DNA of 5,064 nt from Rhodothermia bacterium (GTDB taxonomy: Bacteria > Bacteroidota > Rhodothermia > Rhodothermales > JABDKH01), in NCBI GenBank assembly GCA_030431165.1, contig JAUIJQ010000295.1, positions 1-5,064 of the forward strand. The letters run 5' to 3'. The notes under the pieces are model-generated. The model did no database searches, was not told the DNA's origin, and saw only the letters and a list, made by a program, of their open reading frames with translations. Below, piece after piece: positions 1 to 5,064 of this stretch; the first letter of the stretch is position 1; each line of letters starts with the position of its first letter. The translations under genes and the position numbers were made by a program.

Positions 1-2407
1 GCGCTACACATCCGATCGTCGCTTCAGTTGGACCGTATTCGTTAAAGATCACGACGCCATCACCAAGTTGGGCCGCAATGTCGCGCGCAACATCAGTACG
101 CAGGTTTTCACCGCCCAGGATTACGGTCTTCAATGACTCGCCGCCAAGTCGTGCCTGCAGGAAGATCGGCACGTGACTGGGTGTCATCTTGATCACGTTG
201 CAGCGATCTTCGCCGAGAACGACGGGCAGCGCAGTGCCCGCATCGTCAGCATCGTCATCGTATACGACGGTCGTGCCGCCCGACGCCAATGGCACAAAGA
301 TCGACGTCAGGGTCAGGTCCACGGCAGGATTCGTAAACACCGGCATGGTGATCGGCTGACCATCGCGCGCGTACGTATCCACTGCCCAGTGGACGTAGTT
401 CGACAAAGCACGCCGACCAACGCGGACGCCTTTCGGCTCACCTGTTGAGCCCGAAGTGTAGATCACGTAGGCCGCGACACCGTCGTCAATTTCCGAATCC
501 AAGTCTGCGGTAGTGCCTTGCTCGTTCTCTTCGCGAACCCTGAGAACATCGTCCAGCAGTAATGAGCGACACCCCTCGTAGGTCTGCCCTTGGTCGGCTC
601 GATCAAGGACGACAACCCTTGCACCCGAATTGTCAACCACGAACCGTCGCCGTGCAGCGGGCGCTGACCTGTCAACCGGCAAGAACGTGGCACCCACTTC
701 GAGCGCGGCCAGCATGAGGACGACCGTACTTCCTGAGCGCCGGATATCGATCGCAACCACATCACCCGGCTCTACACCCGCGTCAACGAGCCTACGCACG
801 ACAGCATGCACACTGGATCGCAGTTCGCGATACGAGTAGACCGTGTCACGAAAAACCAGCGCCGGCGCTGACGGCGTGTCAACGGCGGACTTCCAGATCG
901 TTGCAAGCACATCCGGCACATCCGGCACCTCCGGTGCGTGAGGGCCACGACCAAGATTGATCAGTGCCTTCCTCTCGGGGAGTGAGAGAATATCGACCTC
1001 GTCTATGACGGCATCGGGCTCGTCCAGAAACGAGCGGGCTACTGACTCAAAGTGTGCGACGAACCTGTCCGCGTTGTCCGTCCCAAAGACCGCTTCGTTC
1101 AGGTCAACAAAAAGTATCAGATCCCCGGTTGCTCCAAAGTCATAAACCTGCAGTCGCACGGCATGGTGTGGATCGGCATGGCCAGAGTGGATCCATTCGG
1201 CCGACGTATCCATACCAGAAAAATCCGGATACGCCGCTTTGATGTAGTTGAGCACAACTCCTGCGCCAAACGGTACGCCCGCGCCGGCACCGGGCACGGC
1301 AAAGCGAAGAAACGTTCGCGTCTCTGATGCCACCTTCTCCAACAGTGTAGCGAATGTCTCACCAGCCTCAACATCGACCCCGTGTTCGAACATCTCAATC
1401 AAGACACCCGCCGTTCGCTTTGCGGCTGCCCGGGACCGATTGTGCGACGGAACCAGAATGCGGTGTTGCGACTGACCCGTGACGCGATAAAGGGTGGCGT
1501 AGAGCCATGTCGCCAGTACATCAAACAGCGCAGCGTCCTGACTTAGCGATGTGCTGTCACGCGCCACAAAACTGAGAAGCCGGTCCCTCCAGTTTGCGCC
1601 CGGATCACAGCGAAGCCGAAGCGCGCGAGTGGCCGTTCGACCCGCATCACGACCGTAGTATCGCGGTGACGGATGCTCCTTGTTGGCCACTTCTTTCCAA
1701 TGACGGCGAGCCGACTTCCCCATCGACGATTCAGAGAAACGCGCGAGATCATCGAGGTAGTCCGACATCTGCGGCTGACGCGACGCCGCGTCCGGGCGAT
1801 CTCTTTCTCCGTTCAGTATGTCGGTGTCTGATCGCGCGCCCCCGTCCAACAGCTGTTCGTACTCATTGGAAAGGGTCTGAAAGATCACGCCGAAGCTGGA
1901 TGCATCTGTCACCAGGTGATGCTGGCACAGGAAGAACACGTACCGCCCGCTGTCGATGCGCAGAAGAGCGGGTAAGCTGAGTTGCTTGTCCAACGGAAGC
2001 GACGCAGCCGTGGCTGCGCGCATCCACCGCCGCGCCTCAGCAACGGGGTCTTCCGCCCGCGACACGTCTACCAGAGGAAGTTCATACGGGACGTGGGGTA
2101 ACACCCGCGCCTGGGGCTCCCCGTCGACGTGAACAAAAACTGTCCGCAGCGCCTCGTGCGTCGCGACTGTCCGTCCAAAAGCGGCACGAAACAGATCAAC
2201 ATCGATTGGACCTTCGATGCTAAACGCAATCGCCATATTGTACAGAGGCGATTCGGGATGCAATTGCTGGCCCGCCCAGAAAAGTTGCTGCGTTGGACTC
2301 AGTGCAAGACACGCTGAAGGACGCTCTGAAGGACGCTCTGAGAGACGCTCTGAAGGACGCTCTGCAAGACGCTCCGCGGCACTATGTTGCTCAAGGTCCG
2401 GCCTCAT
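1..2407 (-). CDS. Non-ribosomal peptide synthetase, C-A module start (A domain predicted Asn); C-terminus outside window
   Basis: I read this frame codon by codon: 802 codons with no stop from ATG 2407-2405 to the left edge, so the gene continues beyond it. Residues 1-35 form a tail with an ER[PL][SA] repeat. A condensation domain covers about 36-475: LSPTQQLFWAG (36-46), THEALRTVF (83-91), active-site HHLVTDA (163-169, His164 catalytic), MSDYL (214-218) and SHNR (321-324). A short linker with a PxV repeat follows, then an adenylation domain from about 500: YSYREL (524-529), EVGATFLPVD (570-579), YTSGSTGEPKGV (650-661) and NEYGPTE (789-795), cut at residue 802. Pocket residues D697, L698, T701, K740, I763, G765, E790, I798 and G799 read DLTKIGEIG, close to the Asn code DLTKLGEVG; Glu rather than His at the seventh position disfavours Asp. 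There is no carrier domain ahead of C, so the free carrier protein encoded just upstream is the likely donor. ATG overlaps the carrier stop as ATGA. The last A motifs, the carrier domain and any later modules lie outside. Confidence 0.95.
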   Translation of the reverse strand, partial: MRPDLEQHSAAERLAERPSERLSERPSERPSACLALSPTQQLFWAGQQLHPESPLYNMAIAFSIEGPIDVDLFRAAFGRTVATHEALRTVFVHVDGEPQARVLPHVPYELPLVDVSRAEDPVAEARRWMRAATAASLPLDKQLSLPALLRIDSGRYVFFLCQHHLVTDASSFGVIFQTLSNEYEQLLDGGARSDTDILNGERDRPDAASRQPQMSDYLDDLARFSESSMGKSARRHWKEVANKEHPSPRYYGRDAGRTATRALRLRCDPGANWRDRLLSFVARDSTSLSQDAALFDVLATWLYATLYRVTGQSQHRILVPSHNRSRAAAKRTAGVLIEMFEHGVDVEAGETFATLLEKVASETRTFLRFAVPGAGAGVPFGAGVVLNYIKAAYPDFSGMDTSAEWIHSGHADPHHAVRLQVYDFGATGDLILFVDLNEAVFGTDNADRFVAHFESVARSFLDEPDAVIDEVDILSLPERKALINLGRGPHAPEVPDVPDVLATIWKSAVDTPSAPALVFRDTVYSYRELRSSVHAVVRRLVDAGVEPGDVVAIDIRRSGSTVVLMLAALEVGATFLPVDRSAPAARRRFVVDNSGARVVVLDRADQGQTYEGCRSLLLDDVLRVREENEQGTTADLDSEIDDGVAAYVIYTSGSTGEPKGVRVGRRALSNYVHWAVDTYARDGQPITMPVFTNPAVDLTLTSIFVPLASGGTTVVYDDDADDAGTALPVVLGEDRCNVIKMTPSHVPIFLQARLGGESLKTVILGGENLRTDVARDIAAQLGDGVVIFNEYGPTEATIGCVA
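240..257 (-). repeat. 9-base direct duplication inside the NRPS adenylation domain
   Basis: Two exact adjacent copies of gcatcgtca (plus strand) fall in the acidic loop YDDDADDAG (residues 716-724), between the core motif around D697 and the TPSH motif. The loop is surface-like, and its length is not obviously abnormal for the family. It may be chance in an Asp-rich stretch. Confidence 0.55.
908..934 (-). repeat. 9-base tandem repeat, 3 copies, in the C-A linker
   Basis: The plus strand reads cacatccgg, cacatccgg, cacctccgg. The NRPS frame encodes PEV, PDV, PDV (residues 492-500) between the end of the condensation domain and the start of the adenylation domain. The units preserve the frame, consistent with slippage in a flexible linker that tolerates length change. 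Confidence 0.85.
2315..2374 (-). repeat. 12-base tandem repeat, 5 copies, in the NRPS N-terminal tail
   Basis: Five 12-base units in frame with the NRPS, coding-strand consensus GAGCGTCCTTCA, encode ERLA, ERPS, ERLS, ERPS, ERPS (residues 12-31). On the plus strand the core unit is gaaggacgctct: two adjacent exact copies, one with two changes, another exact copy, then a more diverged one. Each unit is four codons, so gain or loss of a unit keeps the frame. The high copy identity indicates recent slippage. It sits before the condensation domain, between the start codon and the first core motif. Confidence 0.93.
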
Positions 2408-2422
2408 CCGTCCGTGCGCTCC
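2404..2422 (-). promoter_or_regulatory. ATGA stop/start overlap with ribosome site for the NRPS gene
   Basis: The carrier-protein stop TGA (2406-2404) overlaps the NRPS ATG (2407-2405). GGAG (2422-2419), inside the last codons of the carrier protein, lies 11 bases before the ATG and is a plausible Shine-Dalgarno. This overlap also supports the chosen NRPS start, which keeps the repeat tail in the protein. Confidence 0.55.
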
Positions 2423-2646
2423 AGATAGGCTTCGATCGCCGCTACGGTCCTGAAGTTCTCGATGACAAGATCAGCGGGAGGAATCTTTATCCCGGCTTCG
2501 CCTTCGACAAACGATACAAGCCACATTATCGCAAACGAATCCACCAATCCGCTTGCAAGCAGGTCGTCATCGCGACCAACCGCGACGTCACCGTCAAGTA
2601 GCTCGGTGTTGATATAAGCGATGATTTTGTTTCCCGTCTCGGTCAT
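2404..2646 (-). CDS. Free-standing peptidyl/acyl carrier protein (phosphopantetheine-binding)
   Basis: Complete, 80 residues, the typical length of a discrete carrier protein (PltL, CloN5, AnaD, DltC class). The motif DDLLASGLVDSFAIM holds the attachment serine Ser37 (codon 2538-2536) in the DS context; the rest (WLVSFVEGEAGIKIPP, then ENFRTVAAIEAYLER) is the usual helix II-III and helix IV pattern. The many acidic residues suit partner docking. After 4'-phosphopantetheine addition it would carry the amino acid from the upstream adenylation enzyme, present it to the dehydrogenase, then donate it to the condensation domain of the next gene. The ATG lies one base after the upstream TGA (TGA-A-ATG) with no purine-rich ribosome site before it, suggesting translational coupling. 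Its own TGA overlaps the ATG of the NRPS. Whether it is better called ACP or PCP depends on the cargo; the neighbours favour PCP. Confidence 0.95.
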   Translation of the reverse strand: MTETGNKIIAYINTELLDGDVAVGRDDDLLASGLVDSFAIMWLVSFVEGEAGIKIPPADLVIENFRTVAAIEAYLERTDG

Positions 2647-2647
2647 T

Positions 2648-4249
2648 TCAAGCGGCAGGCTGTGGCGCTGAGAGTCGCGTTTTTAGTTCACGTCTATCGA
2701 TCTTCCCGCTTGTCGTCAGCGGCATGGTAGCGACTGACTCCACGCGCGCAGGCATTGCGTAGTCAGGAAGAAAACGGCGGGCGTATTTGGTTATGTCGTG
2801 CGATGAGCTATCGTCGTCAACTGCAGTGCGCACAACGCCAATGATCGCTTTCCCTCGATCAGGCAGGTCGACGTCGATCGCCGCGGCTTCCAGAACGTCA
2901 GGGTGCGACGCCAACACGCGCTCCACCTCGTCCAGCTCAACCCGATATCCTCGAATTTTGATCTGGCGGTCACGGCGTCCAACGAACCGCATCAACCCAT
3001 CGTCTCCCACCGCAACCATGTCGCCGGTGCGGTAATAGCGAACCGTTTCGCCCGCATCATCCGACAGCACGGCAAAGGCGTCCTTGTTGAGGTCGGGGGC
3101 GTTGTAGTATCCAGACATCATGGTTGATGTCGCGACGAGCAGCTCACCGACCTCGCCGGGCGGCACCTCCACCCCGTCTTCGCCGACGACACGCCCCGCC
3201 GCGGCAGGCCACATGGTACCAAGCGGCACGGGCGTCGTGGAAGGTTCATCAACAAACGACCGCGGGACATTGTAGAACGTACACTGGTTGACCTCGGCTG
3301 GTCCGTACACATTCGAAAACCGGGCGCGCGGCAGCATCCGCATCAACTCTTGCAGGCGGCTCGGCGGAAATGGTTCGCCGCCAAAGAGGACCCAGCGAAG
3401 CGAATCCAGCTTCCTCTCGCGCAATACGCCACGATCGAGCATCTGGGTCAGCGCCAACGGCACCGAGTACCATACCGTCAGCCGCTCGTCCTCAATCAGC
3501 TTCGACATACTCGCCGGCATGACCGAATGCGCCTCGGGAATGACCACCGTCGTTGCGCCGCACATTGGTCCTGAGAAATAGTCGAACGTCGACATGTCAA
3601 AGTGCAGCGGCGAATGATTGCTCAGGCGGTCGTCCTCGTTGACACCGTACAACCGGGCCGCCTCTGTCGCATAGGCGAGCGCACTCGCGTGCGTGTGAGC
3701 AATTCCTTTCGGTTCGCCGGTAGATCCCGATGTAAATATGATGTACGACAGGTCCGTTGGGTGCGGCGTAGTCAGCCCGCGCATACCGGACATGCCCGCG
3801 ACATCGTCAGCGAACACCCAGTGGTCGCACACCAGTTCGGGGTTTGCCGCGCTGTAGTGAGTCCGATCAACGTCGAGTACCACGGGCGTTGCCCCAACCC
3901 TACTGATCTTGGCGGCCAGTCGTGATTCGGTGACAACCAGGCTGATGCCGCAGCGCCTGACAATTCCCTGGATTCTCTCAGCACGCGCGCGCGGATCAAG
4001 AGGGACGTATGCGCCACCCGCGGACATAACTCCGTAGACCGCTGTTGATCCGAGCAGCGACTTGGCGAGGTGGACGCCGACCCGATCTCCCCGCTCTACC
4101 CCGCGATCACGCAATACCGAGGCAAGCCGACCGGCGCTCTCGAGGAGCTGTTCATAAGTCAGCGAAACACCCTCGTATCGAAAGGCAACGCGGTCGGGCC
4201 AGCGGTCGGCCGAGCGATTGACGATATCAACTAACGTCTCGTGCTTCAC
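2648..4249 (-). CDS. Free-standing amino-acid adenylation enzyme (aminoacyl-AMP ligase), PltF/CloN4/AnaC-like, probably L-proline or related
   Basis: Complete, 533 residues, the usual size for a stand-alone adenylation domain. The start is GTG at 4249, overlapping the upstream TGA by 4 bases; the next Met is residue 75, inside the fold, so this start is secure. Visible motifs: LTYEQL (30-35), GGAYVPLDP (78-86), FTSGSTGEPKGI (172-183, ATP loop), HFDMSTFDYFSGP (216-228), VYGPAEV (314-320), YRTGD (406-410), GRRDRQIKIRGYRVELDEVE (424-443) and TSGKIDRREL with catalytic Lys516. It activates an amino acid with ATP and loads it onto a carrier protein, here surely the 80-residue one next door. Pocket residues placed by eye on the GrsA numbering are D218, M219, F222, Y261, L288, G290, V314, Q322, C323 and K516. 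As I recall it, the PltF-type proline code is DLLYLALVC; four positions are identical and four are conservative. Proline is therefore the leading but unproven substrate. It is too short for a condensation or carrier domain. No membrane segment or signal is seen. Confidence 0.95.
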   Translation of the reverse strand: MKHETLVDIVNRSADRWPDRVAFRYEGVSLTYEQLLESAGRLASVLRDRGVERGDRVGVHLAKSLLGSTAVYGVMSAGGAYVPLDPRARAERIQGIVRRCGISLVVTESRLAAKISRVGATPVVLDVDRTHYSAANPELVCDHWVFADDVAGMSGMRGLTTPHPTDLSYIIFTSGSTGEPKGIAHTHASALAYATEAARLYGVNEDDRLSNHSPLHFDMSTFDYFSGPMCGATTVVIPEAHSVMPASMSKLIEDERLTVWYSVPLALTQMLDRGVLRERKLDSLRWVLFGGEPFPPSRLQELMRMLPRARFSNVYGPAEVNQCTFYNVPRSFVDEPSTTPVPLGTMWPAAAGRVVGEDGVEVPPGEVGELLVATSTMMSGYYNAPDLNKDAFAVLSDDAGETVRYYRTGDMVAVGDDGLMRFVGRRDRQIKIRGYRVELDEVERVLASHPDVLEAAAIDVDLPDRGKAIIGVVRTAVDDDSSSHDITKYARRFLPDYAMPARVESVATMPLTTSGKIDRRELKTRLSAPQPAA

Positions 4250-4264
4250 AGCCCCAACAACCTC
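4246..4264 (-). promoter_or_regulatory. GTGA stop/start overlap with ribosome site for the adenylation gene
   Basis: The dehydrogenase stop TGA (4248-4246) overlaps the GTG start (4249-4247) of the adenylation gene. A GAGG (4264-4261) lies 11 bases upstream of the GTG and is the best Shine-Dalgarno candidate; a GGGG only 2 bases upstream is too close. The arrangement points to coupled translation of the two proteins. Confidence 0.55.
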
Positions 4265-5064
4265 GCCACGATGTTACGCTGGATGTCGGATGTCCCCGCA
4301 TAAAGAACCCCGCCAATTGCATCGCGCAGGTCACGCTCTACCTCGTTTACCGTCATGTAGCCCGCGCCACCAAACGTTCGGATGGCATCCATTCCCGAAG
4401 CCACAAAGCTCTCGCTGAGGTGCAATTTCAGAAGCGCCGCTTCCATCATGGCGGGCTTGTCCATCTTCTTCAGCCACGCCACCTTGTACAGCAACAGGCG
4501 GCTCGTCTCCAGCCGCAGACGCATGTCGGCAATTCGGTTTGAGACGGACTGGTACTTCCCTATGGGCTTGCCGTATTGCTTTCGCGTTCGTGCGTAGGTA
4601 ATGGCCTCCTCGAGCTGGCGCTCCATAGCGCCCAGGTGGCTGGCAAGGATGCAGCATCGCTCGTATTCGAGCGATGCATTTGACAGACTGAAGCCGCTTC
4701 CTTCAGGGCCAATACGATTGGCCTCGGGGACAAAGCATCCGTCGAAGTGGATCTCGCCGATCGGCACAGTGCGCAGACCCATCTTTTGGCGCACTGGGCT
4801 GAACGACACGCCCTCCATGCCACGCTCAACAACAAACGCCGTGATGCCCCACTTACCCAACGCCGGATCTGTTACGGCGAGAATCAGCGCCAGATCAGCT
4901 ATCGGGGCCAGACTGATATATCGCTTTGTGCCGCCAAGTAAGTAGCCCTTCGATCCGTCACGCTCGATTGGTGCCGCCGACGTTTGCATCGAGAACACGT
5001 CTGACCCGGATTCCTCTTCGGTGATGGCGTGGGCGCCAATGTGCTCACCTGAACACAGTCCGGG
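4246..5064 (-). CDS. Acyl-CoA dehydrogenase-family flavoprotein, probable aminoacyl (prolyl)-carrier-protein dehydrogenase; N-terminus outside window
   Basis: Partial gene: 272 codons and a TGA stop are visible. The frame stays open to the right edge, so roughly the first 110-120 residues of a usual ~380-residue enzyme are missing. Visible residues 13-25 (AITEEESGSDVFS) match acyl-CoA dehydrogenase signature 1. They are followed by KMGLRTVPIGEIHFD (the family KxGxR region), RKQYGKPIGKYQSV (FAD contacts) and, near the end, FGGAGYM and YAGTSDIQR. The classical catalytic Glu of YEGT is Ala here (visible residue 256). Instead LEYERCCILASHLG aligns with the helix that carries the base in isovaleryl-CoA dehydrogenase, putting the likely base at visible Glu135 (codon 4662-4660). 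Proline-carrier-protein dehydrogenases such as AnaB and PltE use that position. The family oxidises a thioester substrate with FAD in the cytosol. With an adenylation enzyme and carrier protein directly downstream, the likely substrate is an aminoacyl-S-carrier protein, best guess prolyl. Alternative: a FkbI/ZmaI-type extender-unit dehydrogenase. Signature 2 is degenerate: Arg for Gln before FGG, and Val for the acidic residue after GYMT. Confidence 0.93.
   Translation of the reverse strand, partial: PGLCSGEHIGAHAITEEESGSDVFSMQTSAAPIERDGSKGYLLGGTKRYISLAPIADLALILAVTDPALGKWGITAFVVERGMEGVSFSPVRQKMGLRTVPIGEIHFDGCFVPEANRIGPEGSGFSLSNASLEYERCCILASHLGAMERQLEEAITYARTRKQYGKPIGKYQSVSNRIADMRLRLETSRLLLYKVAWLKKMDKPAMMEAALLKLHLSESFVASGMDAIRTFGGAGYMTVNEVERDLRDAIGGVLYAGTSDIQRNIVARLLGL
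4654..4677. other. Perfect inverted repeat: 10-bp stem, 4-nt loop, inside the dehydrogenase gene
   Basis: Arms GCATCGCTCG (4654-4663) and CGAGCGATGC (4668-4677) are perfect reverse complements around TATT. In the transcript the loop is AAUA and the stem has six G-C pairs. It covers the codons for SLEYERC, including the likely catalytic Glu (4662-4660). No U-tract follows on the transcribed side, so it is not a classical terminator. It may act as local mRNA structure or be a chance product of codon choice. Confidence 0.6.

Noticed and set aside
173..448. Plus-strand open frame opposite the NRPS
   Set aside because: No recognisable motifs, and it lies opposite the TSGSTGEPKG and pocket region of the NRPS adenylation domain; it is a shadow in GC-rich coding DNA.
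1594..1980. Plus-strand 128-residue open frame
   Set aside because: Arg/Pro/Ser-rich low-information translation opposite the condensation domain, including its HHLVTDA motif.
2305..2376. CRISPR-like or regulatory repeat array
   Set aside because: Units are contiguous with no spacers, 12 bases long, and in frame with a coding sequence; this is a coding tandem repeat.
2293..2601. Plus-strand open frame with an LKDA/LRDA repeat that looks like an amphipathic helix protein
   Set aside because: It is the antisense reading of the 12-base repeat and of the carrier protein. The minus-strand frames have clear NRPS and carrier motifs through the same bases.
2868..2877. 10-base palindrome TCGACGTCGA in the adenylation gene
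   Set aside because: It lies within codons for the ordinary segment IDVDLP with no loop or flanking symmetry; expected by chance from Asp/Val codons in GC-rich DNA.
4996..4998. GTG as start codon of the dehydrogenase
   Set aside because: The frame stays open upstream to the window edge and encodes the first half of signature 1 (AITEEESGSD), so this GTG is an internal Val codon.

Overview
The window is almost wall-to-wall coding on the minus strand. It is an internal slice of a biosynthetic operon for a non-ribosomal peptide (or peptide hybrid), and both ends cut through genes. It suggests a bacterium of moderately high GC (high fifties per cent by eye). The gene content does not fix the phylum; I saw no cyanobacterial HIP1 octamers and nothing specific to one lineage.

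Layout in the direction of transcription (right to left): (1) 5064-4246, the C-terminal 272 residues of an acyl-CoA dehydrogenase-fold flavoenzyme whose N-terminus lies beyond the right edge; (2) 4249-2648, a complete free-standing amino-acid adenylation enzyme of 533 residues; (3) 2646-2404, a complete free-standing 80-residue carrier protein; (4) 2407-1, the first 802 residues of a large NRPS with a condensation domain and most of an adenylation domain, running off the left edge. This last frame is open across all 2407 bases. The junctions are a 4-base GTGA overlap, a 1-base gap (TGA-A-ATG) and a 4-base ATGA overlap, so the genes look co-transcribed and translationally coupled. There is no room for internal promoters or terminators, and I see no RNA genes, mobile elements or CRISPR array.

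How the genes may work together (inference from known systems): a stand-alone adenylation enzyme, a stand-alone carrier protein and an acyl-CoA dehydrogenase-like flavoenzyme are the set that turns L-proline into prolyl-S-carrier protein and then pyrroline or pyrrole-2-carboxyl-S-carrier protein in pyoluteorin (PltF/PltL/PltE), clorobiocin (CloN4/N5/N3), prodiginine and anatoxin (AnaC/AnaD/AnaB) biosynthesis. The dehydrogenase has its likely catalytic glutamate at the isovaleryl-CoA dehydrogenase/AnaB-type position and alanine at the classical position, which fits that idea. The NRPS that follows starts directly with a condensation domain and has no carrier domain of its own in front, so the free carrier protein is the natural upstream donor. 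The specificity residues visible in its adenylation domain read D-L-T-K-I-G-E-I-G, close to the asparagine code. The simplest model is a pyrrole-type (or dehydro-amino-acyl) starter condensed with asparagine. I do not recognise a known product with this combination.

Oddities worth attention: a 5-copy 12-base tandem repeat (ER[PL][SA] at protein level) in the N-terminal tail of the NRPS, where a docking element would be expected; smaller 9-base repeats in the C-A linker and in the adenylation domain; a perfect 10-bp hairpin over the dehydrogenase catalytic-glutamate codon; and a stand-alone adenylation pocket that resembles the proline code without matching it.
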